A stretch of 64,000 nucleotides of DNA from NCBI GenBank assembly GCA_020851465.1, contig JADZCR010000006.1, positions 434,001 through 498,000 on the forward strand, written 5' to 3'. Positions 55,770 to 64,000 of this stretch are shown piece after piece; the stretch's first letter is position 1; each line of letters opens with the position of its first letter. Position numbers and translations under genes: made by a program. The DNA comes from Phycisphaeraceae bacterium. GTDB taxonomy: Bacteria > Planctomycetota > Phycisphaerae > Phycisphaerales > Phycisphaeraceae. Under the pieces are notes generated by a model that ran no database searches, was not told where the DNA came from, and was given only the letters and a program-made list of their open reading frames with translations.

Positions 55770-56117
55770 ATGAGTCAACCGCGAAGCAATATTACTTTTC
55801 ATGCTACGGCCTTTCTGGGGCTAGCGATTCTTCTTACCCTCGGCGCAGCTGCACAGGCTTCGTCGATAGCGGTAATTCCTACTCGGTCAACAGCATTTAG
55901 TGGAACCACACAGGGCGACTCGGTTTATTCCCTGCTCTCCTGTTTTGCAAAGACCGTGAAACGTCTGCATGGTCAGGCTGCCATTGCACGGACACGTTTC
56001 CGTAGCCCGCAGGTTTTGCTATGGAATAAGAAGCAATTAGGGTTTGAAGACCTTTATCTATCATCCTCTCCGGACGTTGCTGTTTATCTTATAGATCTGC
56101 CGCCTCCTGCTCTCTGA
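55770..56117 (+). CDS. Small secreted protein of unknown function
   Basis: 115 residues. A signal peptide is likely: FHATAFLGLAILLTLGAAAQASS with cleavage near residue 30. The mature part (about 85 residues) has no recognised domain; it contains FSGTTQGDSVYSLLSCFAKT and ends in LIDLPPPAL. It lies alone between the divergent sugar operon and secA. There is no strong ribosome-binding site, so it may not be translated, but the signal-peptide pattern and absence of a competing gene favour a real gene. Confidence 0.5.
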   Translation: MSQPRSNITFHATAFLGLAILLTLGAAAQASSIAVIPTRSTAFSGTTQGDSVYSLLSCFAKTVKRLHGQAAIARTRFRSPQVLLWNKKQLGFEDLYLSSSPDVAVYLIDLPPPAL

Positions 56118-56259
56118 CCTTTTCTCCGAAGCGTCAGGATTCCAGCTACTTTTTGTTTAATTGCGTGCGTTTCGAGCAAGAGTGCTACGGTCGGATTTCT
56201 TTCTGACTTTAATGCTGCTTGCTCCGCATTTTTCCGTGGTTTTTATTGAGGAATAACTC

Positions 56260-59200
56260 ATGGTCGTCGCAGCTATCGGTAAGGCCTTTACAAAAGTTTT
56301 CGGATCACGCAACGAGCGGTTATTGAAGAACTATCGCCGTCGAGTATTGCAGATTAATGCACTCGAACCACAGATGCGCCGACTGACAGACGCAGAACTC
56401 AAGGCAAAAACCAGTGAGTTTCGTAAGAGGATCGCTGATGGTGAGAAAGTTGCAGACGTAATGCCCGAGATCATGGCAGCCGCACGCGAGGCGATGGACC
56501 GCAACGTAGGCATACGAAATATATTTGATCCCGCAAAAAACTTTGATCCCACCAAGCTCACTGGTGAGGTCAGGGCAACCTTTGACCGCATTGCGGCTGA
56601 GGCTGCGACGATCCCGCCTATTGAAGAGCTCGGCCATAACACTCCGGTTCCCGGATGGCAGCAAGTCGAGATTCCCATAGCAGTCTATGAAGCGGTTCGT
56701 GAACTCTATCCTCAGAGCCGACCTCCGTTTCGTGCCCGACCTTTCGATGTGCAACTGATCGGCGGTATGGTGCTGGGCGAGGGCAGAATTGCTGAGATGA
56801 AGACGGGGGAAGGGAAAACCATCGTCGCACCATTGGCGTGCTATGTTGCATGCGTTGAAAACCTTCAGTGCCACGTAGTCACGGTCAACGATTACCTCGT
56901 ACAGCGTGACCGTGACTGGGTATTCCCCTTTTATTTTCACATGGGGCTTCGAGTCGGTGCGATTCATCCGTACCACATGCAAAGCAACGAAAAAAAGGCA
57001 GAGGCTTACCTCTGCGACGTGGTGTACGGAACCAACAGTGAGTTTGGTTTCGACTACCTGCGCGACAATATGAAGCTTTCTTCCGACGAGCAGGTCCAGA
57101 AACGTCGAGACTTCTGTATTGTCGATGAGATTGACTCGATTTTGATCGACGAGGCGAGAACGCCGCTGATTATCTCCGGCCCCGCGCACGATGATGCACC
57201 GCGATATGACTTGGCGGATACGGTATCCCGCCACCTGCTGCAGAAACAGCGTCAGTGGGATGCCGCGGATGGCGTGGTTCAACAGGCTACGATGCGGATC
57301 AAAGGACTTGAGGGTGATATCCGTAACTCACGGGACAAAGAACGCTCTGCGCAAATGCGCGAGGAGATGAAAGCTCTTCAGGCCAAACTCCCTGACCTCG
57401 AAGCCGCCAGAGATCGGCATATCCGCTACTACGAGATCGAGAGAGAAAAAAAGGCAGCGCACCTGACACACGAAGGTATCGCGGAAGCGCAAAAGGTAGC
57501 GAACATCGGATCGTTTTATGTCGGTGCGAATATGGACTTTCCGCACTTACTCGAAAACTCCCTTCGAGCCCACACGGTTTATCAGCGTGACAAGGAATAT
57601 GTCGTAGAGGGTGGAGAAGTCATCATCGTCGATGAGTTTACCGGTCGAAAGATGATCGGCCGGCAGTGGTCGGATGGTCTTCACCAGGCGGTTGAAGCTA
57701 AAGAAGGTGTAAAGATCAAGCAGGAGACGCAGACACTAGCGACTGTAACGATCCAGAACTTCTTCAAACTTTATCACCGTCTCGCAGGAATGACCGGTAC
57801 CGCAATTACCGAGGCAACTGAGTTTTACGAGATTTATAAGCTCGATGTGGTGTGCATCCCAACCAACATGCCAGTTGCTCGAATCGATCGTGACGATCTG
57901 GTGTTCCTTTCGATCAAGGATAAAGACGCTGCGATTCTGGACGAGATCAAAAAGATGCATGACGTTGGCCGTCCGGTACTCGTGGGGACAACAAGCGTCG
58001 AAAAGAGTCAGGCACTGTCGGACAAACTGAACCGGAAACACGGCATTAAGCACGAGGTGCTTAATGCCAAGCAACATGAACGCGAAGCCCAGATAGTTGA
58101 GCATGCCGGGGAGCTGGGCGCAGTGATGATCGCGACGAACATGGCCGGCCGTGGCACCGACATCAAGCTTCAACCAATCAAGAGAGAGGATCTACTTCGA
58201 CACTGGCAGCTACGCGGCATTCTTGCTCGTGAAGCCAAACCTGAAATGAACGACGAGCAGATCCTCTCACTCGCATACAAACACATGGCTAAAGTCTATT
58301 TGGGATCAGCCTTAAAACAGATCGATCCTGAAAACGACGGGGAATTGCGATTAGCACTTTTGCGTCATTGGGTAGCGCAAGAAATGCTCGCAACGCCTGA
58401 GGAAGCTGCGAAATTAAGCCGCGAGCAGGCCGAGGCAATGCTAGATCGCGTTCCCGGCTTTTTATTCCATCGACTTCGGATCTATCAGTACGTCGAAGAA
58501 ATGGGGGGCTTGCACATCGTTGGGACTGAACGACACGAAGCGAGACGTATCGATAATCAGCTTCGCGGTAGATCAGGGCGGCAGGGCGATCGTGGGTCTT
58601 CACGGTTTTTTATCGCCCTCGAAGACGACCTGATGCAGATGTTTGCCGGCAAAGTCACGCTCAATGCGCTCTCGCGGCTGGGGATGAAAGAAGGTGATGC
58701 CATTGAACATCGCTGGATTACTCGCAGCGTCGAACGCGCTCAGCGTAAGGTTGAAGAGAGAAACTACGAGATTCGCAAAAATCTTCTCGAATACGACGAA
58801 GTGATGGAGCACCAGCGGAACGCTTTCTATAGCCTGCGCCAGAATGTGCTCGATGGCCGCGGAGTGAATCGTGTCATATTTGAGTACATCTCGGATGCGG
58901 TAAATGACGCTACGGAAACATATCTCGACAAGGATTACGTAGCATCACAGATCAGCGAGTGGGTTCGGAGCAAGATCGATGTTGCTATCGAGACCTACAA
59001 ACTTCGCGGCAATGATGCTGACGATCTGATCGAAACTGTGCGAAGCGCTGCCAGAGATGAGGTGAGGCTCAACGTGGACGTGACGTTGGGAGAGTACATG
59101 TCTAACGATCTCCCGCCTGAAGAGTGGGATCTTCACGGCCTCAGTGCCTGGGCGAAAGGGCGCTTCGGGGTTGAGCTGCGTGAGTCACAGTTGCGAACAA

Positions 59201-60300
59201 TGAACATCGGTGAAGTTAAGAAGTTGCTCGTCGATGCTGCCTTGGAGCAGGCGGATAAGATCGATCTCTCAGAAGTCGCTAAGTTTCTGGATCAGCAGTA
59301 CGCGGTGAAAGACCTCGCTGCTTGGACAAAGCAGAAGTTCGAATTCGACCTGCCCATCGAAAGCCTCGACCGTGAAGAGGGAGAGAACCCTTCGACATGG
59401 AAACAACGTGTAGCCAAGACGATCATTGAAAAAGCCTCGGCTATGTATCGTCGGCGAGAGATCGAATATCCGATAGAGACAACTCTTGACACAATATTTG
59501 CGATGGCTCAGACCAACGGGCCGTTGGCAGCACAGCAGCTTGCCCACTGGGCGAATATGCGATACGAGCTGGGATGGACTCCCGAGTCCGTCGCAAAATT
59601 AACGGGTAATGATCTGCGTGCGACCCTCACCTCATCCGCAGAGGCGTGGGCGGATGGTCGAAAACTTAGTGAAGTCGTGGACCGCGCATTAGCGGAGCAT
59701 AAAACTGCCGAAGCGTTGGCGACATGGGCGCAACAGCGGTTCGGCGCGAGGATTTCTGCGGCAGACCTGCCTGATCCTATGAAATGGCGTGAAGAGTTGA
59801 TCGAGCGAGGCCGGCGTATGCATCGCGCAGAGCTCACCTTTTTGGAAAGATTCTTGCTTTTGCAGATTCTCGACCAAGCGTGGAAAGATCATCTCTACGC
59901 GATGGACCAGCTTAAGGATTCCGTTGGCTTGCGCTACACGGCAGAGCAGGATCCTCGTATTGAGTACAAGAAGGAAGGGGCGAATCTTTTCCGTCAGATG
60001 CAACGAGTGGTCCGCGATCGAGTGACGGAGCTTATTTTCCGCGCACGTATCACAGCCAATGCGGAAGTACGCAATGTTTATGGAACACAAAAGGCGCAGA
60101 AAGCTCAAGCAATTTCTGCGACCGAGGCTGCAGCGGTCCAGGCAACAGCCCAGCAGCAGGCTGATCTCGATGCGGCGCAGGCCGCCGGTGATGGCGAGGC
60201 TGCAGCAGCGGCGTTGTCACGTAAACAACGTCGTGCGGCGGCTTCAGCAAAAGACGACAGCAATGAGGATCGACCTCAGTTTAAGAAACGGAAAAAATAA
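56260..60300 (+). CDS. secA: SecA preprotein translocase ATPase, enlarged
   Basis: 1346 residues against a usual 800-950. GAGGA lies upstream of the ATG. DEAD motor: PFDVQLIGGMVLGEGRIAEM, Walker A MKTGEGKT (180-187), VDEIDSILIDEARTPLIISG, MAGMTGTA-like LAGMTGTAITEA, NMAGRGTDIK, and GGLHIVGTERHEARRIDNQ with RGRSGRQGD. Insertions: a charged coiled coil at about 325-400 in the preprotein cross-linking domain, and about 100 residues at 636-745 in NBD2. Residues 955-1180 hold four copies of a helical-wing-like motif (Trp964, 1022, 1097, 1156). The scaffold end (FLLLQILDQAWKDHLYAMDQLKDSVGLR) is normal. The tail is Ala/Lys-rich and lacks the zinc motif. Confidence 0.95.
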   Translation: MVVAAIGKAFTKVFGSRNERLLKNYRRRVLQINALEPQMRRLTDAELKAKTSEFRKRIADGEKVADVMPEIMAAAREAMDRNVGIRNIFDPAKNFDPTKLTGEVRATFDRIAAEAATIPPIEELGHNTPVPGWQQVEIPIAVYEAVRELYPQSRPPFRARPFDVQLIGGMVLGEGRIAEMKTGEGKTIVAPLACYVACVENLQCHVVTVNDYLVQRDRDWVFPFYFHMGLRVGAIHPYHMQSNEKKAEAYLCDVVYGTNSEFGFDYLRDNMKLSSDEQVQKRRDFCIVDEIDSILIDEARTPLIISGPAHDDAPRYDLADTVSRHLLQKQRQWDAADGVVQQATMRIKGLEGDIRNSRDKERSAQMREEMKALQAKLPDLEAARDRHIRYYEIEREKKAAHLTHEGIAEAQKVANIGSFYVGANMDFPHLLENSLRAHTVYQRDKEYVVEGGEVIIVDEFTGRKMIGRQWSDGLHQAVEAKEGVKIKQETQTLATVTIQNFFKLYHRLAGMTGTAITEATEFYEIYKLDVVCIPTNMPVARIDRDDLVFLSIKDKDAAILDEIKKMHDVGRPVLVGTTSVEKSQALSDKLNRKHGIKHEVLNAKQHEREAQIVEHAGELGAVMIATNMAGRGTDIKLQPIKREDLLRHWQLRGILAREAKPEMNDEQILSLAYKHMAKVYLGSALKQIDPENDGELRLALLRHWVAQEMLATPEEAAKLSREQAEAMLDRVPGFLFHRLRIYQYVEEMGGLHIVGTERHEARRIDNQLRGRSGRQGDRGSSRFFIALEDDLMQMFAGKVTLNALSRLGMKEGDAIEHRWITRSVERAQRKVEERNYEIRKNLLEYDEVMEHQRNAFYSLRQNVLDGRGVNRVIFEYISDAVNDATETYLDKDYVASQISEWVRSKIDVAIETYKLRGNDADDLIETVRSAARDEVRLNVDVTLGEYMSNDLPPEEWDLHGLSAWAKGRFGVELRESQLRTMNIGEVKKLLVDAALEQADKIDLSEVAKFLDQQYAVKDLAAWTKQKFEFDLPIESLDREEGENPSTWKQRVAKTIIEKASAMYRRREIEYPIETTLDTIFAMAQTNGPLAAQQLAHWANMRYELGWTPESVAKLTGNDLRATLTSSAEAWADGRKLSEVVDRALAEHKTAEALATWAQQRFGARISAADLPDPMKWREELIERGRRMHRAELTFLERFLLLQILDQAWKDHLYAMDQLKDSVGLRYTAEQDPRIEYKKEGANLFRQMQRVVRDRVTELIFRARITANAEVRNVYGTQKAQKAQAISATEAAAVQATAQQQADLDAAQAAGDGEAAAAALSRKQRRAAASAKDDSNEDRPQFKKRKK

Positions 60301-60411
60301 CCAGCCCTTAATGAAATCCACGGGAGTAATAAATCACCGCGATCCATAACGTGTAGCAATAAAACAGGAGACGTCGCTAAGTACCTCGTGGGGTGTGGTA
60401 TGATTCGCAAC

Positions 60412-60990
60412 ATGAAGCGATTTGCACGACGAACGTTAGCGGTTTTCGTAGGACTCCTACTCGGCTGGTTTGCTGCAGGGCATCTGCCCGGATCGTTGGC
60501 GCAAGCAACCTCAACAGAGGGAACGCCTGCCGCATCGTCATTACAGAGTGATCCTAAGCTCCGAGAAGAACCGAATACAGAAGTTGCGGAGAAACACTCG
60601 GTCTCGCAAAACTCCGAGGAAGTGAAATCTCATTCCGCTAACAGCCCCCCGACACATGAGGCGGCATCCGGGACTTCTGAGCACGGTACTCCCGGACAGG
60701 CTGGTGATCATCATGAAGGGGGACATTCTGAAGCTGGTGCCTTGGCGGCAAAGCAGATCGTGCCTGAACCTGAACAGATCCAATGGTTTCCTAGAGTTCT
60801 TTGGGCCGCAGCAGCATTGTTTGTCGCAGCGATTGTCTTGGGTATTCCAGCTCTGAAAATCCGAGGCCCGCTGCCACCTGATCCCGCAGATTCACACGAT
60901 GCGCACGCGGCACATGGTGACCACCATGCGGATCATCATGATGATGCACATAGCCATGCACACGCTAAGACCGAGGCAAAACATCACTGA
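60412..60990 (+). CDS. His-rich membrane protein
   Basis: 192 residues from the ATG at 60412; starts at 60388 and 60400 are also in frame. N-terminal hydrophobic segment with twin-Arg-like charge (RFARRTLAVFVGLLLGWFAAG) followed by a disordered Ser/Glu region and a first His cluster (GDHHEGGHSE). A transmembrane helix (RVLWAAAALFVAAIVLGIPAL) is near residue 130-150. The last 35 residues are dominated by His and Asp (AHGDHHADHHDDAHSHAHA) and could bind Zn, Ni or Cu. No known family. It follows secA by 111 bases in the same orientation. Confidence 0.65.
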   Translation: MKRFARRTLAVFVGLLLGWFAAGHLPGSLAQATSTEGTPAASSLQSDPKLREEPNTEVAEKHSVSQNSEEVKSHSANSPPTHEAASGTSEHGTPGQAGDHHEGGHSEAGALAAKQIVPEPEQIQWFPRVLWAAAALFVAAIVLGIPALKIRGPLPPDPADSHDAHAAHGDHHADHHDDAHSHAHAKTEAKHH

Positions 60991-61054
60991 TACAGCAAGA
61001 CGTGAGCGCACGGCTACGTCGAATTCAATACTTTCTTTTGGAACAGTCAATCGA

Positions 61055-61819
61055 CTAATTTGCCTTAGGGCGAAGTGTTCCCTTGTGTGGCACGTTCGCT
61101 GGTACGGGGTACTCGGTAAATAGTTCGTCGATCATCAATGGCGCATACGCTCTCCATGACCAGTCGCTGGCGAGCGTAACGACACTGCCTTCCCAACTAA
61201 TCGCTTGTGGGTTATTGTCGTTGCCATTCTGATAAATCTGAATACTTATGCCGCCCCCCATCAAGCTCTGTGGGCCGCCTTCGGTAATGGTTGTTTTTTC
61301 ACGCATTTCGATAGCGGGATCGTTATTGTACGGATAGTGCCCCCATTTTCTGCGATATTCATCACGACGTTTGTGATCATCCAAGGTGTAATCGTGACTA
61401 TCTCGTTCGTATTCGATTTTCCGTGGTTCGATGAAATAGACAGCTCCGTATCGATAGGCAACGGCAATAATTAAGCTCGGATGATCGTGGTCTTCGGTAT
61501 AACCACGCTTTAACAAACCTTGACGCACCTGCTCCATTACCCATGTCTGCTCTACATCAGAAGTAAGAGCCTCCAACAGAGTGGGGGCATCCGGTGCTGG
61601 CCGCCATCCGTGCTCACGAATAAATTCGTTGATATGAAGCGGTAGGTTCTGAGCCAGAAGAGTGCGTCCAATGCCGTGTGACTGTGTAGTCAAAGCAAAG
61701 GTCAAGTCATTGGCATTGTTCGTAACAGAAACCGCATCCACATAAACCGTTGGATAACTTTGACATCCCGTGGTGCACAAAACCATCGCGAATAGCGGCA
61801 TGATGAACAAACGAACCAT
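61055..61819 (-). CDS. Lipoprotein, DUF4136-like
   Basis: 254 residues from the ATG at 61819. Signal peptide with lipobox (LFIMPLFAMVLCTTGC, Cys18). The mature part resembles DUF4136-type lipoproteins: a strand-helix pattern with QVRQGLLKRGYTEDHDHPSLIIAVAYRYG, typical of proteins measuring short beta-strands and a helix that moves to the outer membrane. It is weakly matched, so the family name is tentative. IEMREKTTITEGG and SWEGSVVTLASD continue the strands. Divergent from the PhyH gene downstream. Function unknown. Confidence 0.6.
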   Translation of the reverse strand: MVRLFIMPLFAMVLCTTGCQSYPTVYVDAVSVTNNANDLTFALTTQSHGIGRTLLAQNLPLHINEFIREHGWRPAPDAPTLLEALTSDVEQTWVMEQVRQGLLKRGYTEDHDHPSLIIAVAYRYGAVYFIEPRKIEYERDSHDYTLDDHKRRDEYRRKWGHYPYNNDPAIEMREKTTITEGGPQSLMGGGISIQIYQNGNDNNPQAISWEGSVVTLASDWSWRAYAPLMIDELFTEYPVPANVPHKGTLRPKAN

Positions 61820-61949
61820 TTGAAGTATTCCACGAGTATCAGGATATGTTGTTACTAAAAGATTTTCATTCCACATAGATATCTGTCAAGCATTAAAGAA
61901 AGCAATACGATCCAGTATCCGACTACACTGGTGGCATGGAGGTTGATTC

Positions 61950-62792
61950 ATGGCAGCCGTTGTTGATTCCACCCTTGCATGGACTGAACACTATGTGAAA
62001 TATGGGTTCGCGCATGTATCTGGTTTGGTGAGCCGATCATTCTGCGAAGCTGGTGTTGCGAGAGTGCGCCAGTTACTTAAAACAGACCTCCCTCTTAATC
62101 AGTGGGAGTATGGCCCATTCCCGCGTCTTTACACTCCATATTTTGAAGGCGGTAATGAGCCTGATGAAGTCTTCGAACGTGTCTTCGAAGAACCATTGCT
62201 TTGTGAAGCAATTGAAGAAATGTTCGGAGGGCATGGCCATTGGGATCGGATGAAAAATTACTACCTGTTCTTCACTCCGTTCAATCCCAACGCTAAACAG
62301 TCGCTGTCTCCGCAGGGACATATTGATTTTCCAGGACAATGCGTACCGATTTTATATCGAGGCTTCACGTTTCAGGTACTAATGGCGGATAACGAAAAAT
62401 ATGGCGGAAACCTCACGCTTTATCCCGGTACTCACAAGATTGTGCAGAAAACGATCATTGATCAACCTCTGATTCATTTTAATAACGGCATGATGGATCT
62501 GCCAAGCCCCGCTCCTGTTGAGTTTGTGGGTAAGGCTGGCGATGTGTGCTTCATGCATCATCTGATTTTTCATTCCGGCAATGAAAATGCTGCGAATCAC
62601 CGCACGCCCCGCATCGCATTACATGCAGAAGCATTCCGGCAGGAATGGCTTCGCACTGTTGAGTCATCAAAACCTGGCCTGAGTCCGTGGGAACGAAGCC
62701 TGGCATTGAATGGCCCCGTCGCAACGACGCCAGAAGTCGAAATCGAAAACATGCGAAAACGTCAGGAATATATTGCTGGATTGCGGAAGTAA
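61950..62792 (+). CDS. PhyH-family Fe(II)/2-oxoglutarate dioxygenase (third copy)
   Basis: 280 residues, no signal peptide. Iron ligands appear to be His124 and Asp126 (QGHIDFPGQ) and His208 (MHHLIFHSGNENAANHRTPR), with Arg221 for 2-oxoglutarate. NLTLYPGTHKIV is the conserved strand before the distal His. It is clearly different from the tandem pair at 17.5-19.4 kb and probably has another substrate. The retropepsin-like gene follows six bases downstream, so they may share a transcript; no functional link is evident. Confidence 0.85.
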   Translation: MAAVVDSTLAWTEHYVKYGFAHVSGLVSRSFCEAGVARVRQLLKTDLPLNQWEYGPFPRLYTPYFEGGNEPDEVFERVFEEPLLCEAIEEMFGGHGHWDRMKNYYLFFTPFNPNAKQSLSPQGHIDFPGQCVPILYRGFTFQVLMADNEKYGGNLTLYPGTHKIVQKTIIDQPLIHFNNGMMDLPSPAPVEFVGKAGDVCFMHHLIFHSGNENAANHRTPRIALHAEAFRQEWLRTVESSKPGLSPWERSLALNGPVATTPEVEIENMRKRQEYIAGLRK

Positions 62793-62798
62793 GCTTTT

Positions 62799-63773
62799 AT
62801 GAACTTTGTTGGAAATATTGGCATATTCCAAATTACGCAGTCCTACAGACGTGTTGCCATATCCTTTTTCTTGAGTGCCGGGTTGAGCTACCTGACGTGT
62901 TGTCGAAGTAACCCCTCAACTCCACCTCAACCTCACATCTACGTTCAGAACGAGAATACAACAGCATTCACATTATCCATCGTCCCCAGCAATTCCGTCT
63001 ATTTCCTGAGAGCTGCCGTAAACGGACAAGACGCAGGCTACTTCCTGATCGATACCGGCAGTAATAACACCGGCGTGACTTCTTTGATGGCAAACCGTCT
63101 GCATCTGCCCTACATGGGGCAGAGTTTCGTACAGGGTATCGGCGCGAGGAAAGTAGTTAATCGACGTCGAATTGACTCACTCGTGGCAGGAAATCTGGAT
63201 TTTGGTACTCGCATTGCCTCTGAAATTGAAGTCGGAAACTTTGGGTCAAGAAATATGACAGTTGGTGGGCTACTAGGATTTGATACGCTCGGCAATCGAG
63301 TATTCTCACTCGACTTTAAAGGTCAGACACTTCAAATTCGTAACGCGGGAGATGTTGCGACTCCAAGCTATTCCAGTGTTGAAGAACTTCACCTTATTGA
63401 AGGTCTGCCTGCAGTACGTGCTGAAGTTGAGGGTTATGCAATGTGGCTGATTCTCGATACCGGGGCATCGGCGACACTGATGCTGCCAGGGGCGACGGTT
63501 GAACGCTGGTCAGGATTTCTGAATATGAAGAATAATCGTCACACTCAGTCTTGGGGTGCGACCGGTCCTGTGAACAACGTCACAACAATTGCACGCTCAT
63601 TACGAATTTTTGGAATGGAGTTGATTAACACATCCGCGAACGTGGAGTGGACGCCTCGTATATTAGAGTACGATGGCCTACCGGTAGGGAGGATTGGTAT
63701 GGGGATTTTACGTGATTGCCTGTTGACCTTTGATGCCTCTAAAGCAAAGCTCTACGTTCAGTGGCGACCGTAA
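62799..63773 (+). CDS. Exported protein with two retropepsin-like domains
   Basis: 324 residues. N-terminal hydrophobic stretch (RRVAISFFLSAGLSYLTCC, residues 17-35) that could be a signal peptide or lipoprotein signal ending at Cys34 or Cys35. Two aspartic-protease units follow: the first has DTGSN (Asp85) and GLLGFDTL, the second DTGAS (Asp220) and GRIGMGIL; each is one retropepsin half with the usual hydrophobic strand before it (YFLIDTG, WLILDTG). Together they could make a single-chain enzyme with two active Asp, like pepsin. Substrate unknown. Confidence 0.78.
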   Translation: MNFVGNIGIFQITQSYRRVAISFFLSAGLSYLTCCRSNPSTPPQPHIYVQNENTTAFTLSIVPSNSVYFLRAAVNGQDAGYFLIDTGSNNTGVTSLMANRLHLPYMGQSFVQGIGARKVVNRRRIDSLVAGNLDFGTRIASEIEVGNFGSRNMTVGGLLGFDTLGNRVFSLDFKGQTLQIRNAGDVATPSYSSVEELHLIEGLPAVRAEVEGYAMWLILDTGASATLMLPGATVERWSGFLNMKNNRHTQSWGATGPVNNVTTIARSLRIFGMELINTSANVEWTPRILEYDGLPVGRIGMGILRDCLLTFDASKAKLYVQWRP

Positions 63774-64000
63774 ACAACCTTGTCAGATGACGTAACAGCA
63801 CGAAAATCCTTGAAGTCGTATTCCAAGTAGGTAGCTGGGAACAGTCGTAATGTTGGAGTTATGGTCTGCATCTATCGAAACTTGACACATTTTCTGACCT
63901 ACGTAAACTTTAGGACTACACTTCATCCGATTCGAGGCATGGGGCTTCGATGGTGGGTGAGGTACCGAGGTTTGGATGATGCTCATGCCTGCACAGCCCG
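63774..64000. other. Unassigned right end
   Basis: 227 bases to the window edge. A 67-residue frame on the minus strand has no family resemblance or ribosome-binding site. A gene may begin at the edge, but nothing can be supported. Confidence 0.3.

Noticed and set aside
56320..57282. Long open frame (320 codons) antisense to secA
   Set aside because: It lies wholly inside secA, has no family resemblance or ribosome-binding site, and is explained by codon bias of the sense gene.
63783..63986. 67-codon frame at the right edge
   Set aside because: Low-quality composition, no motif and no ribosome-binding site.

Overview
The window reads as ordinary chromosome from a Planctomycetota bacterium, most likely class Phycisphaerae. 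This is inferred from gene content (PSP1/RicT protein with an Arg-rich tail, DUF2934, DUF4159, several PhyH dioxygenases, MJ0042-type zinc-ribbon protein, dispersed complex I genes, a very long SecA), not from a marker phylogeny. Coding density is high and operons are short. I see no rRNA, tRNA, CRISPR array, insertion sequence, integrase or phage gene.

Layout. 1-5.9 kb, minus strand: a secreted S55-type peptidase, a secreted beta-propeller/Ig-like protein, rpmH and a 3'-truncated eno. 6-8.7 kb: rnc, a DUF2934 protein, a Bcp-type peroxiredoxin and a DUF4159 protein. 8.8-14.9 kb: gmd and fcl (GDP-L-fucose synthesis), fbp, ribF, an NrnA-like DHH phosphoesterase and a lipoprotein. 15.1-17.5 kb: argB, argF and an unassigned protein. 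17.5-19.4 kb: two tandem PhyH-family dioxygenases. 19.5-24.2 kb: a TsaC/Sua5 and LMW-phosphatase fusion overlapping rpiB, then rpsD, fabI and a zinc-ribbon membrane protein. 24.4-31.6 kb: ThuA-like protein, solitary ABC ATPase, sucC with a 65-residue partner instead of sucD, metallophosphoesterase, 3D-domain protein, DUF2203 protein and metF. 31.7-37.5 kb: two PilT-type ATPases, RicT-like protein and a dehydrogenase. 37.7-46.1 kb: nuoH and nuoI separated by about 6.7 kb of unrelated genes, including trpC and a four-gene minus-strand operon (metallo-beta-lactamase fold, polysaccharide deacetylase, DegT aminotransferase, BNR sialidase-like). 46.2-52.1 kb: tsaD, a C-terminal processing protease, radA and a degenerate GH10-like protein. 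52.2-55.6 kb: a three-gene sugar or sugar-acid operon (Gfo/Idh/MocA, aldo/keto reductase, enolase-superfamily). 55.8-63.8 kb: secA (1346 residues), a His-rich membrane protein, a lipoprotein, a third PhyH protein and a double retropepsin-like protein.

How the genes fit together. Housekeeping functions dominate: translation (L34, S4, t6A synthesis via TsaC and TsaD), RNA processing (RNase III, RicT, NrnA), secretion (SecA), central carbon metabolism (enolase, FBPase, SucC, RpiB) and biosynthesis (Arg, Trp, riboflavin cofactors, folate C1, fatty acids). Between them sit small carbohydrate modules consistent with a polysaccharide-using heterotroph. The most unusual items are protein architectures: an S55 peptidase whose catalytic order looks circularly permuted, a TsaC protein fused to a phosphatase carrying the arginine-phosphatase signature, a SecA with four copies of a helical-wing-like module, and a PilT pair with complementary losses in the His box.
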